64,000 bases of DNA from the NCBI GenBank assembly GCA_020446945.1, contig JAGRDS010000021.1, forward strand, positions 1 to 64,000, given 5' to 3'. A program made the translations under genes and the position numbers. Under the pieces are notes generated by a model. That model did not search any database. It was not told the DNA's origin and was given only the letters and a program-made list of their open reading frames with translations. Numbering within the stretch: position 1 is the first letter of the stretch; each line of letters starts with the position of its first letter. The stretch is from Parvularculaceae bacterium (GTDB lineage: Bacteria > Pseudomonadota > Alphaproteobacteria > Caulobacterales > Parvularculaceae). Below are positions 52,976 to 62,709 of this stretch, piece after piece.

Positions 52976-53350
52976 ATGATTTCTTATACGACCGTCGGAA
53001 CGAACAATATGGAAGCAGCGAAAAAGTTCTATAGCGCGCTGCTCGCCGATCTTGGCGCAACGGAACAGATGAACTTGGAGGACCGCTTCGTCATGTATGG
53101 CGACGGCAAGGGGCCGATGTTCGCGCTCGCCCGGCCTTATGACGGCCAACCGGCGAGTGTCGGAAACGGCGTCATGATCGCGCTCGCCGCGAAAGACCCA
53201 GCGCAGGTGAAATCGCTCTACGACAAGGCGATCTCGCTCGGTGCAAAGGATGAAGGCCCGGCCGGCCCGCGCATGGACGGACGGTTCTCATGCGGATATG
53301 TGCGCGACCTCGACGGCAACAAGCTCAATTTCTTCTGCATGGGAAGCTAG
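52976..53350 (+). CDS. VOC-family (glyoxalase-like) protein
   Basis: This 124-residue single-domain protein of the vicinal-oxygen-chelate fold starts ISYTTVGTNNMEAAKKFYSALL and ends RFSCGYVRDLDGNKLNFFCMG, the classic VOC beginning and end. Usual metal ligands (His at the start, Glu at the end) are not obvious here, so it may be a binding protein or act on an unknown substrate. AAAGGAGA lies 7 bases before the ATG. It is embedded between prpD and the thioesterase gene. Methylmalonyl-CoA epimerase also has this fold, but the protein lacks that family's hallmarks as far as I can see. Confidence 0.88.
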   Translation: MISYTTVGTNNMEAAKKFYSALLADLGATEQMNLEDRFVMYGDGKGPMFALARPYDGQPASVGNGVMIALAAKDPAQVKSLYDKAISLGAKDEGPAGPRMDGRFSCGYVRDLDGNKLNFFCMGS

Positions 53351-53356
53351 ACGGAT

Positions 53357-53821
53357 ATGACGCCAAGCCTGACGCCGACGGCCGAGCGCCGCGTGCGCGA
53401 CAGTTTCGCGCGTCAGGGATTCATGAAGAAACTCGGCGTCGAAATGCGCGCGCTGGATTACGGTTGGTGCGAACTCGCCGTCGCATTCGACGAGACGCTG
53501 ACGCAGCAGCACGGGTTTTTTCATGCCGGCGTTACGGCGACGATCGCCGACAACGCTTGCGGCTACGCCGCTTATTCGGTGATGCCGGAAGGCTCGACCG
53601 TTCTGACGACCGAATTCAAGTTGAACCTGCTGGCGCCGGCGAAAGGGCCTGTGCTTGTCTCGCGCGCGCGCGTCATCAAGCCGGGAAAAACGCTTGTGAT
53701 CGTTGAATGCGATGTCTGGAACAATGGAGAAGGCGAGGAAACGCTGGCTGCGAAAATGCTGGCGACGACGCTTTGTTTGATGAACAGGGAAGACGCGCCC
53801 GGCGGCGCGGCGAAAAAATAG
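53357..53821 (+). CDS. PaaI-type hotdog-fold thioesterase
   Basis: This 154-residue hotdog-fold protein has the PaaI-type active-site region QQHGFFHAGVTATIADNACGYAA in part (HxGxxxTxxD pattern), followed by TTEFKLNLLAPAKGPVLVSRAR. It probably hydrolyses an acyl-CoA. It begins 6 bases after the VOC gene and ends 15 bases before prpB, so it is likely part of the prp transcript and may remove stalled CoA esters. The substrate is not known. Confidence 0.88.
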   Translation: MTPSLTPTAERRVRDSFARQGFMKKLGVEMRALDYGWCELAVAFDETLTQQHGFFHAGVTATIADNACGYAAYSVMPEGSTVLTTEFKLNLLAPAKGPVLVSRARVIKPGKTLVIVECDVWNNGEGEETLAAKMLATTLCLMNREDAPGGAAKK

Positions 53822-53836
53822 AAAGCGAGCGCGTTT

Positions 53837-54748
53837 ATGCTCTTTACGAAAAAGCACGCGGCGGAAAAACGAGCCGATTTCAGGAAGGCGCTGAAAACAG
53901 GAAAACTGTTGCAGTTTCCGGGCGCGTTCAATCCGCTTTGCGCGCAGTTGATCGAACGAAAGCGCTTTGACGGCGTTTACATTTCAGGCGCTGTCATGTC
54001 GGCTGATCTTTGCCTTCCCGATATCGGCGTTTCGACGATGACGGAATTCGCCGATCGCGGACAGCAGATTGCGCGCGTCACCGATTTGCCGACAATCATC
54101 GATATTGACACCGGCTTCGGCGAGCCGATGGCCGCCGCGCGCACCGTCCGCACGATGGAGGAGGCGGGAATTTCCGCCTGCCATATCGAGGATCAGGTGA
54201 TGCCCAAACGCTGCGGCCATCTCGACGGCAAGGAAGTCGTGGATGTCGAAACGATGGTGAAGCGGGTCAAGGCGGCGGCGGAAGCCAAACGCGATCCGAA
54301 TTTCATCCTGATCGCTCGTTCCGACGCGCGCGCGGTCGAAGGGCTCGACAAGGCGATCGATCGGATGAAAGCCTATATCGACGCCGGCGCCGACATGATC
54401 TTTCCCGAAGCGATGAAAGATGAAAAGGAATTCGAGGCGGTGCGCGCCGCGCTCGACGCGCCGATCCTCGCCAACATGACGGAGTTCGGCAAGTCGCGGC
54501 TCTTGAATAAGAAAGAGCTGGAAAATCTCGGCTTCAATCTCGTCATTTATCCGGTGACGACGCTGCGCCTCGCGATGTTCGGCGCCGAAAAGGGGCTGGA
54601 TGCGATCCTTGACGATGGCGACCAGAACGGCGTTCTCAATATAATGCAGCACAGGCGCGATCTGTACGATCTTCTACGCTATGAGGACTATAACAGGTTC
54701 GATTCGTCGATATTCAATTTTCACGTGGGCGATACGCCGTTAAAATAG
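53837..54748 (+). CDS. prpB: 2-methylisocitrate lyase
   Basis: This 303-residue member of the PEP mutase/isocitrate lyase superfamily cleaves 2-methylisocitrate to pyruvate and succinate. Motifs are GVYISGAVMSADLCLPDIG, TIIDIDTGFGEP (metal-binding Asp), the catalytic PKRCGHLDGKEVV loop with Cys, and LIARSDARAVEGLDKAI. It ends with the short FNFHVGDTPLK tail. Length is normal. It lies between the thioesterase gene and a small lipoprotein gene, with prpC after that. Confidence 0.95.
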   Translation: MLFTKKHAAEKRADFRKALKTGKLLQFPGAFNPLCAQLIERKRFDGVYISGAVMSADLCLPDIGVSTMTEFADRGQQIARVTDLPTIIDIDTGFGEPMAAARTVRTMEEAGISACHIEDQVMPKRCGHLDGKEVVDVETMVKRVKAAAEAKRDPNFILIARSDARAVEGLDKAIDRMKAYIDAGADMIFPEAMKDEKEFEAVRAALDAPILANMTEFGKSRLLNKKELENLGFNLVIYPVTTLRLAMFGAEKGLDAILDDGDQNGVLNIMQHRRDLYDLLRYEDYNRFDSSIFNFHVGDTPLK

Positions 54749-54927
54749 GTCTATGGACATGTGCGAAAGCAGCCGGTTGCGAGTTTGATGGGGGCGTCGC
54801 CAGCAAGTTCCCGGACGTTCTTTACGCCGCCTTGTTCAGCATGAATGGGGATAATACGGTCTCGAACGAGGATGGCGGCGTCGACGGCTCACTTTTCGGG
54901 CAGCGGCGACAGTGCTGGAGGAATCGG

Positions 54928-55245
54928 ATGAATAAATTTGGCGGTCGTATAGCTTACTGGTCAGGCTTTCTCGCTATTGTCGCGGGTTGTCAAACGACAG
55001 AAGGTTTGACGCGGGATCAGGTCCTGACCAGCGCGGAGCAGGCGATTGAGAATGAGGACGGGCGGGGCGCGACAGATTCCGATCAGAGATATGATCCCAA
55101 TGAAATTATCTGCAAGACGCAACAAAGATCGGGTAGCCGGCTAAACGTAGAAAAGGAATGTCGCACTGCAGAAGAATGGCGAAATATCAAGTCCAGCACC
55201 AAACGCGATCTTGATCGAGTAAGAAGCCGAATAACCAACCAGTGA
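54928..55245 (+). CDS. Small predicted lipoprotein
   Basis: This 105-residue protein has a lipoprotein signal with YWSGFLAIVAGC (Cys about residue 19), then a polar mature part with two further Cys (IICKTQQRSGSRLN and EKECRTAEEWRNIKS). The CKxxxxxGSRL...C...AEEW layout recurs in small envelope proteins of alphaproteobacteria but has no assigned role. GGAGG precedes ATG 54928 by about 7 bases; an in-frame ATG at 54832 has no such site. It is a likely insertion between prpB and prpC, and base use is slightly AT-richer than around it. Confidence 0.8.
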   Translation: MNKFGGRIAYWSGFLAIVAGCQTTEGLTRDQVLTSAEQAIENEDGRGATDSDQRYDPNEIICKTQQRSGSRLNVEKECRTAEEWRNIKSSTKRDLDRVRSRITNQ

Positions 55246-55417
55246 TTTTCGCGCCCCGTTTACGCCGCATCTTCGCTTCGCGGGGAACGTCTTGCGAAGT
55301 TCTTCAAGAAGCGGCGCGCGCAGACGCGGCTGAGCGTTTGGGCGCCGGAGCTATGAAGCGCGGACGTTTCTAACGAATGCGCATGACAGATACGAAATGA
55401 GAGAGAGAGGAACCAGG

Positions 55418-56554
55418 ATGGCTGAAGCGGAAGTAAAATACGGTCTCGCCGGCGTACTTGCCGATGACACCGCGATTTCCAAAGTGATGCCGGAGATCAA
55501 TTCGCTCACCTATCGCGGCTATAAGGTTCAGGATCTCGCGACCGCGTGCCGCTTCGAGGAAGTCGCCTATCTCATCTGGAACGGCGAGTTACCGAACAGG
55601 GCTCAACTCGACGCATTCAATGCGGCGGAGAAAAAAGCGCGCGGCCTTTCTGACGGCGCGCTGAAATTGCTCGCCATGCTTAATCGCGAAGCGCACCCGA
55701 TGGACACGCTGCGAACGGCGGTCTCCTTTATCGGTCAGGAAGATCCCGAAGCGGATGATTCCTCGCCCGAAGGGCTGCATAAAAAGTCGATCCGCCTATT
55801 CGCGCTGATACCGGAAATCGTTGCGGCCGATTTCCGCCTGCGCAACGGCAAACAGCCGATTGCGGCGACAAGGGATCTGGCGTTCTCCGAGAATTTCTTT
55901 CACATGTGCTTCGGCGAAGTCCCCAAGCCCGAAGTCGTCAAATGTTTCGACATTTCGATGACGCTCTACGCCGAACATTCGTTCAACGCCTCAACTTTTA
56001 CGGCGCGGACGATCGCATCGTCGCTTTCCGACATCTACTCGGCGGTGACGGGCGCCGTCGGCTCTTTGAAAGGCCCGCTCCATGGCGGCGCCAATGAAGC
56101 CGTCATGCATATGCTGAAGGAAGTGCCCTCGGCCGCAGCGGCCGAACAGTGGATGATGGATGCGCTTGCGGAGAAAAAGAAAGTGATGGGCTTCGGCCAC
56201 CGGGTTTACCGCTCCGGCGATTCGCGCGTGCCGACGATGACTGACGCCTATAAGAAAATGGTCGATGTTATCGGCACCGATGAAGCGAAAAAATACTGGG
56301 AGATCAGCCGCAAACTGGACGAGGTCATGGTCCGCGAAAAGAAGATCTATCCCAATCTCGATTTCCCGGCCGGCCCCGCTTATTACCTGATGGGCTTCGA
56401 TATTCCGATGTTCACGCCGATTTTCGTCATATCGCGAATTACGGGCTGGACAGCGCATGTGATCGAACAACTTTCCGCGAACAAGCTCGTTCGCCCCTTG
56501 TCGAACTATACGGGGGTCGCGCAACGTGACGCGCCGCCGATAGGCGAGAGATAG
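55418..56554 (+). CDS. prpC: 2-methylcitrate synthase (citrate synthase family)
   Basis: This 378-residue type II-like citrate synthase of the methylcitrate branch condenses propionyl-CoA with oxaloacetate. It has catalytic His in [13 protein letters not shown] and in [13 protein letters not shown], the [18 protein letters not shown] loop, and the C-terminal [21 protein letters not shown] with SNYTGV. The short length and RVYRSGDSR context fit PrpC better than the housekeeping hexameric GltA. ATG 55418 lies after AGGAACCAGG. With prpB and prpD it makes the core of the methylcitrate cycle. Confidence 0.93.
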   Translation: MAEAEVKYGLAGVLADDTAISKVMPEINSLTYRGYKVQDLATACRFEEVAYLIWNGELPNRAQLDAFNAAEKKARGLSDGALKLLAMLNREAHPMDTLRTAVSFIGQEDPEADDSSPEGLHKKSIRLFALIPEIVAADFRLRNGKQPIAATRDLAFSENFFHMCFGEVPKPEVVKCFDISMTLYAEHSFNASTFTARTIASSLSDIYSAVTGAVGSLKGPLHGGANEAVMHMLKEVPSAAAAEQWMMDALAEKKKVMGFGHRVYRSGDSRVPTMTDAYKKMVDVIGTDEAKKYWEISRKLDEVMVREKKIYPNLDFPAGPAYYLMGFDIPMFTPIFVISRITGWTAHVIEQLSANKLVRPLSNYTGVAQRDAPPIGER

Positions 56555-56571
56555 GAAAGGGACGAGCCGAC

Positions 56572-57162
56572 ATGGGAAATCCGCGACAACGCAATGAAGA
56601 CGAGCGCCGCCGCGCCGAGGAGGCGGTGAAGGAGCTTATTCGCTGGATCGGCGACGATCCCGCGCGCGAGGGGCTGGTCGATACTCCGCAGCGGGTCGCC
56701 GACGCTTTCCTTGAATATTTCGTCGGCTATGAAGAATGTCCGGAAACCTATCTGCAACGGACTTTCGAGCAGGTCGGCGGTTATGACGAGATCGTTCTTC
56801 TGCGCGACATTCCGTTCCATTCCCATTGCGAACACCATATGGCGCCGATTATGGGCAAGGCGCATGTCGCCTATCTGCCGAGGGATCGCGTCGTCGGCAT
56901 TTCGAAACTTGCGCGCGTCGTCCATGCTTTTGCAAAGCGCCTGCAGGTGCAGGAACGCCTGACGGCGGAAATCGCCGATTGCATCGATCGCGTACTTGAA
57001 CCGGTCGGCGTCGCCGTCGTAATCGAGGCCACGCACGCCTGCATGACCTGTCGCGGCGTCGAGACGCCGGACGTTATCATGACGACAAGCCGGATGATGG
57101 GGGCGTTCCGCGAGGATCCGCGCTCGCGCCAGGAAGTCTTGAAGTTGATGGGATTTAACTGA
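56572..57162 (+). CDS. folE: GTP cyclohydrolase I
   Basis: This 196-residue enzyme converts GTP to dihydroneopterin triphosphate, the first step of folate and pterin synthesis. The zinc site is seen in [11 protein letters not shown] and [11 protein letters not shown]. Other markers are [27 protein letters not shown] and the C-terminal [15 protein letters not shown]. Length is typical. It lies 17 bases after prpC and 29 bases before the enoyl-CoA hydratase gene; this proximity need not mean common function. Confidence 0.97.
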   Translation: MGNPRQRNEDERRRAEEAVKELIRWIGDDPAREGLVDTPQRVADAFLEYFVGYEECPETYLQRTFEQVGGYDEIVLLRDIPFHSHCEHHMAPIMGKAHVAYLPRDRVVGISKLARVVHAFAKRLQVQERLTAEIADCIDRVLEPVGVAVVIEATHACMTCRGVETPDVIMTTSRMMGAFREDPRSRQEVLKLMGFN

Positions 57163-57191
57163 TCCCGTCCCGATGCGCCGAGGAGGGCGCC

Positions 57192-57968
57192 ATGCCATAT
57201 CAATGCATTCTTCTTGAAACCGATCATGATGTCGGCATCGTCACCCTCAACCGTCCTGATGCGCTCAACGCATTTTCCGATCAGCTTATGGATGAGTTGA
57301 CCGACGCGCTGAAAAAACTCGAAGCGGACGACGATATCGGCTGCATCGTCATAACGGGCTCGGAAAAAGCGTTCGCCGCAGGCGCCGATATCAAGGAAAT
57401 GGCGTCCGTCACCTATATGCAGGCGGTGAACGAAAACTTCATCACGCGCAATTGGGAAGAAGCCACGCGCTGCCGCAAGCCGGTTATCGCGGCCGTCGCG
57501 GGTTATGCGCTGGGCGGCGGGTGCGAACTCGCCATGATGGCCGATTTCATTATCGCCGCCGACAACGCCAAATTCGGCCAGCCGGAAATAACGATCGGCG
57601 CGATGCCGGGCGCCGGCGGAACCCAGCGCCTTGCGCGCTTTATCGGCAAATCCAAGGCGATGGAAATGTGCCTGACGGGCCGCGTAATGGATGCTGAAGA
57701 GGCTGAACGCTGCGGGCTTGTCTCCCGCATCGTTCCAAAAGGCGAATTGCGAGCAGAGGCGATCAATACCGCGAAAAAAATCGCATCGTTCTCGCGCCCG
57801 ATCGTCATGTTGACGAAAGACGCCGTAAATCGCGCTTTCGAACTTCCGTTGACGGAGGGCGTTCGATTCGAGAGGCGTCTGTTCCATTCGATATTCGGTA
57901 CGGAAGACCAGCGCGAGGGCATGGCCGCTTTCACCGAGAAGCGAAAGCCAGTATTCAAGAACCGTTAG
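57192..57968 (+). CDS. Enoyl-CoA hydratase
   Basis: This 258-residue crotonase-fold enzyme hydrates 2-trans-enoyl-CoA in beta-oxidation. The oxyanion-hole region is [14 protein letters not shown]. The two catalytic Glu positions are both present in the segment [39 protein letters not shown] (first in GGCELAM, second in GQPEITIG). GGAGGG precedes the ATG. Its high similarity in motif to mitochondrial short-chain hydratase makes this an active hydratase rather than an isomerase. Confidence 0.95.
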   Translation: MPYQCILLETDHDVGIVTLNRPDALNAFSDQLMDELTDALKKLEADDDIGCIVITGSEKAFAAGADIKEMASVTYMQAVNENFITRNWEEATRCRKPVIAAVAGYALGGGCELAMMADFIIAADNAKFGQPEITIGAMPGAGGTQRLARFIGKSKAMEMCLTGRVMDAEEAERCGLVSRIVPKGELRAEAINTAKKIASFSRPIVMLTKDAVNRAFELPLTEGVRFERRLFHSIFGTEDQREGMAAFTEKRKPVFKNR

Positions 57969-57988
57969 TCGCCTGAGGGAGGCGGCGG

Positions 57989-59920
57989 ATGGACAATCTC
58001 GTCCTCGCCATCGCCATTATCGGATTGCTGGGCGTTGGCGCGCAATGGCTCGCCTGGCGCCTCGCTATGCCCGCGATTGTCTTGATGTCGGCCGCCGGCC
58101 TGCTCGCCGGCCCTGTTTTCCGAATACTCTGGCCCGAAACATGGACGCCGGGCGGCGCGGCGCCGATGGAGGTTTTGTTCGGCGAGTTTTATCGGCCGAT
58201 GATTGCGGTCGCCGTCGCCGTCATCCTTTTCGAAGGCGGACTGACGCTCAATTTCGCTGAGATCCGCGGTCTGACGAAGGGCGTACGCAGCCTTGTCTTT
58301 CCGGGCGCCTTCATCGCATGGGGGCTCGGCGCGGCGGCGGCTGTTTATATCGGCGGCCTCGCGCCGATGGTCGCCCTGCTGTTCGCAGGGATCATGGTCG
58401 TCACCGGCCCGACGGTGATCATCCCGCTACTAAGACAGGCGAAGCTGAATCAGCGCCCGGCGGCGTTATTGAAATGGGAAGGGATCATCAACGATCCGAT
58501 CGGCGCGCTGCTCGCCGTTCTCATTTATGAATTCGCATCCTATGGCGCCGCGGGAAGCGGCCATCCAACGGGGGAGGTTGTCGCCGGCCTGCTGATCGCG
58601 TCGGCGCTTTCCGTGCTGCTTGGTTTTTCGCTTGGACGCGGCGCGGCGTACATGTTTCGGCGCGGCTGGGCGCCTGAATTCCTGAAACCCCCGATTTTGC
58701 TGGCGCTCGTCCTTTTTTGTTTCGAAATAGCCAATATGCTCCAGGAAGAAGCAGGGCTTGTCGCCGTAACCGCGATGGGCGTCACGCTCGCGAACTCGAA
58801 AATCCAGAGCATCAACGAGTTGAAGCACTTCAAGGAATCGATCGCGACATTGCTTGTTTCCGGCGTATTCGTCGTTCTCACCGCCAATCTGACCTGGGAG
58901 ACGATGGGCGCGCTCGGCGCCGATGATTTCGCGCTGATCGGCGCAATGCTTTTCATCGTTCGCCCGTTGACGGTTTTCATCTCGACAATCGGCGCCGGGC
59001 TGACCTGGCGCGAGCGATTGCTGGTCGGGTGGATCGCGCCGCGCGGCGTCGTCGCGGTTGCAATTTCGAGTTTCTTCGGCGCCGCGCTCGTCCAGCAATA
59101 TTCAGGGCAGGCGTTCGACGGCGCGACCGGCGACGCTGCGATCGGCGCGCTCGCCGCGTCTTCGGAACGATTGATCCCGCTGGCTTTTGCAATGGTCTTT
59201 GCGACAGTCATCCTCCACGGCTTTACGATCGGACCGCTCGCCAAGGCGCTCGGCCTTGCATCGACGAACCGCCCCGGCGTTCTCATTGTCGGCGCCTCGC
59301 CCTGGTCGGCGGCGCTCGCGGCGAAGCTGAAGGAGATGGAGATTCCGGTGATGATCGCCGATGCGAGCTGGCGGCGGCTGCGGCCTGCGCGGCTCGCAGA
59401 CATTGCGACCTATTACGGAGAAATCCTGTCGGAAGTGACGGACCATCATCTCGATTTCAACCGGTTCGGTTCGCTGCTCGCCGTTTCTGGCAATGAGGCG
59501 CATAACGCGCTCGTATGCACCGACCTTGCGCCTGAGCTGGGGCGCGCGGCGATTTACCAGTTGAGCGCAAGCGGAAAAGGCGAAGACGACCGGCGTTCGG
59601 TTTCCTTCGCCTTGCGCGGGCGCACCTTATTCAAATCGGCGCCGACGCTTGATGAATTGCTGCGGCGCCATTACGCCGGATGGACCTACCAGAAAACCAG
59701 ATTGACCGAGGAATATCCGCCTGACGAATATTTTAAAGATCTTGGCAAGGAATATGAACTGACGCTTGCAATCCGCAAGGGCGCGATTGTTTTCGCATCG
59801 AAGGAGCGCCCGATAACGCCAGAGATCGGCGATACGGTTCTCGCCTATATTCCAAAACCGGTCGAGACGGCGAAATCCGCCGCGCCGGCGACGACCTCCC
59901 CTGCGGAAAACGACGCCTGA
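57989..59920 (+). CDS. CPA1-family Na+/H+ (or K+/H+) antiporter with C-terminal regulatory domain
   Basis: This 643-residue protein has about 12-13 helices in the first 430 residues, with the CPA ion-site region GPTVIIPLLRQAKLN and LLKWEGIINDPIGALLAVLI (the ND pair of CPA1 exchangers). A cytoplasmic part of about 210 residues follows, with a Rossmann/TrkA-N-like start (GVLIVGASPWSAALAAKLKEM) but without a clear complete nucleotide motif. It exports Na+ or K+ against protons. GAGGGAGG precedes the ATG, and an intrinsic terminator begins at its stop codon. Length and fold are as in NhaP2-like proteins. Confidence 0.93.
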   Translation: MDNLVLAIAIIGLLGVGAQWLAWRLAMPAIVLMSAAGLLAGPVFRILWPETWTPGGAAPMEVLFGEFYRPMIAVAVAVILFEGGLTLNFAEIRGLTKGVRSLVFPGAFIAWGLGAAAAVYIGGLAPMVALLFAGIMVVTGPTVIIPLLRQAKLNQRPAALLKWEGIINDPIGALLAVLIYEFASYGAAGSGHPTGEVVAGLLIASALSVLLGFSLGRGAAYMFRRGWAPEFLKPPILLALVLFCFEIANMLQEEAGLVAVTAMGVTLANSKIQSINELKHFKESIATLLVSGVFVVLTANLTWETMGALGADDFALIGAMLFIVRPLTVFISTIGAGLTWRERLLVGWIAPRGVVAVAISSFFGAALVQQYSGQAFDGATGDAAIGALAASSERLIPLAFAMVFATVILHGFTIGPLAKALGLASTNRPGVLIVGASPWSAALAAKLKEMEIPVMIADASWRRLRPARLADIATYYGEILSEVTDHHLDFNRFGSLLAVSGNEAHNALVCTDLAPELGRAAIYQLSASGKGEDDRRSVSFALRGRTLFKSAPTLDELLRRHYAGWTYQKTRLTEEYPPDEYFKDLGKEYELTLAIRKGAIVFASKERPITPEIGDTVLAYIPKPVETAKSAAPATTSPAENDA

Positions 59921-59942
59921 GCCCCCATTTTCGGGGCTTTTT
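59920..59942 (+). terminator. Intrinsic terminator of the antiporter gene
   Basis: AGCCCC and GGGGCT pair around a 7-base loop and are followed by TTTTT. The hairpin starts on the last base of the antiporter stop codon, ending that transcript and separating it from the histidine kinase gene. Confidence 0.82.
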
Positions 59943-60015
59943 CCGCATTCGCATTCACGCTGGTTAACGAGGCTTTAGCGCTTGCGCACTACCGTCAACC
60001 GATCGGGGAAGGTTG

Positions 60016-60912
60016 ATGCGCGATCTAGTTACATTTGAATCGAAATCGAGCGCGTTGATGTCCGCATTCGCTACGGGAATTGCGGAAACAATCGCCGTCC
60101 GACGCGCTGAAAGGACAGCGCAGAAGGCTCGCGCGGAAGCAGAAGCCTCGATCAGGGCGCGCGCCGAATTTCTCGCCAACATGAACCATGAATTGCGAAC
60201 GCCGCTGAACGCGATAATCGGCTTTGCGACCATGTTGAAAGAAGGTGAGAGCTACAAGCTCTCTGCGGAACAGCGCGATACCTACGCCGATTACGTACTT
60301 CAGTCGGCGGATCTTCTTTTGAGCCATATAAATACGCTGCTGGAGGCGGCGGCGCTCGATGGCGGCGAGGTCGCAATCGAGCCGGCGTCGATAAACCTGG
60401 CGGAAACTCTGGGCGAGGCTGTCAAACGCGCCAAAGTCGCCGCGGATGCGGCCAAGGTTTCAATCGAGGACAAGACCGGCGCCGCCGGCGCGCCGGCCGG
60501 CGGCTGGGGCGATCCCGTCAGAACCGCCCAGGCGCTCGACCATGTTATTCGCACCGCGATCAAATCCTCGCCGGAGAAAGCCCGGATCATCGTGCGCGCC
60601 GTCGCGGCCGATGACGGCTGGGGCGAGATCGCCATTCGCGATCACGGGCCCGGGCTGTCGGGTGAGGATATCGCCAAAGCGTTGTCGGCGTTCGACGAGA
60701 CGCATCGCGGTCTCGACCGGTCGTTCGCCGGACCGGGCATCGGCCTCGCCATCGCCAGGACTTTCATCGAAATGCAGGGCGGACGCTTTGCGGTCAAATC
60801 GAAACTCGGCGAGGGAACATTGATCCGTTTCGCCTTGCCGCCGCCTGAAGAAACCGGCGCGGCCGCCAGCGGCGAAACAGAGCCTGACAAGGAAATCAAA
60901 CTCGCCGGATAA
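60016..60912 (+). CDS. Cytoplasmic sensor histidine kinase (no recognisable sensor domain)
   Basis: This 298-residue protein has a short N-terminal helix rich in Arg/Glu/Ala, then the DHp domain with phospho-acceptor His58 in FLANMNHELRTPLNAIIGFATML. Residues about 150-275 form the HATPase with a degenerate N-box region (ALDHVIRTAIKSSPEKA), the G1 box RDHGPGLSGED and the G2 box GPGIGLAIARTFIE. No membrane or PAS domain is seen, so input must come from elsewhere. The DHp resembles the PleC/DivJ cell-cycle kinases. No response regulator gene is adjacent. A near-CtrA box (TTAACGAGGCTTTAG, one mismatch) lies 40-55 bases upstream. Kinase identity is firm; its target is unknown. Confidence 0.9.
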   Translation: MRDLVTFESKSSALMSAFATGIAETIAVRRAERTAQKARAEAEASIRARAEFLANMNHELRTPLNAIIGFATMLKEGESYKLSAEQRDTYADYVLQSADLLLSHINTLLEAAALDGGEVAIEPASINLAETLGEAVKRAKVAADAAKVSIEDKTGAAGAPAGGWGDPVRTAQALDHVIRTAIKSSPEKARIIVRAVAADDGWGEIAIRDHGPGLSGEDIAKALSAFDETHRGLDRSFAGPGIGLAIARTFIEMQGGRFAVKSKLGEGTLIRFALPPPEETGAAASGETEPDKEIKLAG

Positions 60913-60933
60913 AACCCGGCGCGAGGAGCGTTT

Positions 60934-62625
60934 ATGTCGCAAGCAGCATTAGATAATTCGGGCGCCGCAGAAAAACTGCGTGCGAGCGCGCAGCGACGCC
61001 GCGCGCGCATCGGCGAAGTTGTTTCCGTCAACGGCAGTCATGCGCTCGTCATGCTTGACGAGGATCGCCCCGATCTCGACCGCGTACATCGACCGCAACT
61101 CGGTGCGATCCTGTCTGTCGATACCGGGACGTGCATCGTTCTCGGCCTTGTCTCCGCGATGAGCGTGCCGGCGCCTTCGCTCGATTCTGGCGGCAGGGAT
61201 CTCAGGATCATCGAGCTTGAGCTGATCGGCGAATTCACGAAGCCGACGCCGAAAAAGCCGGCGCGTTTCCGGCGCGGCGTATCAACCTATCCGACCCTGC
61301 ACGATGAGGTGCAGCTCGCGGCGCGGGACGAACTGGCGGCGCTGTTCGCCGCAAACGGCGCGGCGAGCGTCAGGATAGGCGTCGTCAAACAGGATATCGC
61401 CATTCCCGCGACCGTTTCCGTCAATGACCTGTTCTCGCGCCACTGCGCGGTCCTCGGTACGACCGGTTCCGGAAAGTCCTGTGCGATAACGCTGATGCTG
61501 TCGGCGGTGCTGGAGCGCTACAAGCAGGGGCACGTCGTCGTTCTCGATCCGCATAACGAGTATTCGCAATGTTTCGGTGGTAATGCGGTCGTGTTCGACA
61601 CGTCCAGCCTGACGTTGCCCTACTGGATGCTGACCTTTGAGGAACTGGTCGAAATACTCTATCCCGGCCGCATCAATTGCGCTGAAGAAATCGAGATTCT
61701 CGCCGACCTCATCCCGGTCGCCAAGAAGATGAACCTGTCGAATTCGACGTCGGGCGCAAAACTGATGGCGGATCGGCGCGAGGGTTCGAATATTACGGTC
61801 GACACGCCGGTTCCCTATCGCATTTCAGAATTGCTGACCTTGATCGACAAGACGCTCGGCAGTCTTGAAAATACGCGCGCGACAACACCCTACAAGCGGC
61901 TGCGCGGGCGCCTGCACGGCATCAGCCAGGATGCGCGATACGGGTTCATGTTCGGCGGCCTCACGGTCCAGGATACGATGGCCGAATTTCTGGGCCAGCT
62001 TTTCAGGATTCCGGTCGACGGCGCGCCGATCTCGATTATTGAACTGGGCGGGCTTCCGGCTGAGGTTGCGCAGGTCATCGTTTCCGTCGTTGCGCGCCTC
62101 GCGTTCGAATTCGGCCTTTGGAGCCATGGCGCGACGCCGTTGGCGATTATCGTCGAAGACGCGCATCGCTATGCGCCGGCGAAGGAAAGCGCCGGTTTCG
62201 GCCCGACGCGCAAGGCGCTTGTGCGCATTGCGAAAGAAGGTCGCAAGGTCGGCGTATCGCTTTGGGTCGCATCGCAGCGCCCGACCGAACTCGACGCTAC
62301 GATCCTTTCCCAGTGCAACACGATTTTCGCCATGCGCCTTGCAAACCAGGCCGACCAGGAGGCGTTGCGCTCCGCCATTCCCGACGCCTCCACCAGTCTT
62401 CTTTCCTGCCTGCCTTCTCTCGGGCTAGGGGAGGCGATCGCGGTCGGCGAGGGCGTTCCCTTGCCGACGCGCATCCGATTCGACGCCCTGCCGCGCGAAG
62501 CCGTTCCGCGCAGCCTGACGGCGAGTTTCACCGACGGCTGGTCGGTCGATGTCGACGACATGACATTCATTTCGCGCATCGTCGAGCAATGGCGCGCGCA
62601 AAAGCTGCTCCTGCCCGAGGTTTGA
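60934..62625 (+). CDS. HerA-like DNA-translocase ATPase (DUF87)
   Basis: This 563-residue protein starts with a HAS-barrel-like region (about 25-90, IGEVVSVNGSHALVMLDED) and then the HerA/FtsK-type ATPase: Walker A AVLGTTGSGKSCAITLML, Walker B-like PLAIIVEDAHRYAP, an Arg-rich KALVRIAKEGRKVGVSLWVASQRP, and sensor SQCNTIFAMRLANQAD. HerA proteins pump DNA in repair or in defence systems together with a nuclease; no NurA, SIR2 or other nuclease gene is adjacent. AGGAG precedes the ATG. It is 21 bases after the histidine kinase gene, so the two are probably co-transcribed. Confidence 0.92.
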   Translation: MSQAALDNSGAAEKLRASAQRRRARIGEVVSVNGSHALVMLDEDRPDLDRVHRPQLGAILSVDTGTCIVLGLVSAMSVPAPSLDSGGRDLRIIELELIGEFTKPTPKKPARFRRGVSTYPTLHDEVQLAARDELAALFAANGAASVRIGVVKQDIAIPATVSVNDLFSRHCAVLGTTGSGKSCAITLMLSAVLERYKQGHVVVLDPHNEYSQCFGGNAVVFDTSSLTLPYWMLTFEELVEILYPGRINCAEEIEILADLIPVAKKMNLSNSTSGAKLMADRREGSNITVDTPVPYRISELLTLIDKTLGSLENTRATTPYKRLRGRLHGISQDARYGFMFGGLTVQDTMAEFLGQLFRIPVDGAPISIIELGGLPAEVAQVIVSVVARLAFEFGLWSHGATPLAIIVEDAHRYAPAKESAGFGPTRKALVRIAKEGRKVGVSLWVASQRPTELDATILSQCNTIFAMRLANQADQEALRSAIPDASTSLLSCLPSLGLGEAIAVGEGVPLPTRIRFDALPREAVPRSLTASFTDGWSVDVDDMTFISRIVEQWRAQKLLLPEV

Positions 62626-62709
62626 GGCGAACGGCTCCGGCCGGCGCCCGAGATAAAGCCAAGTTGCATTGGCGCGAATATGCGGCCATCCTTTTCACCG
62701 GAGGGCCGC

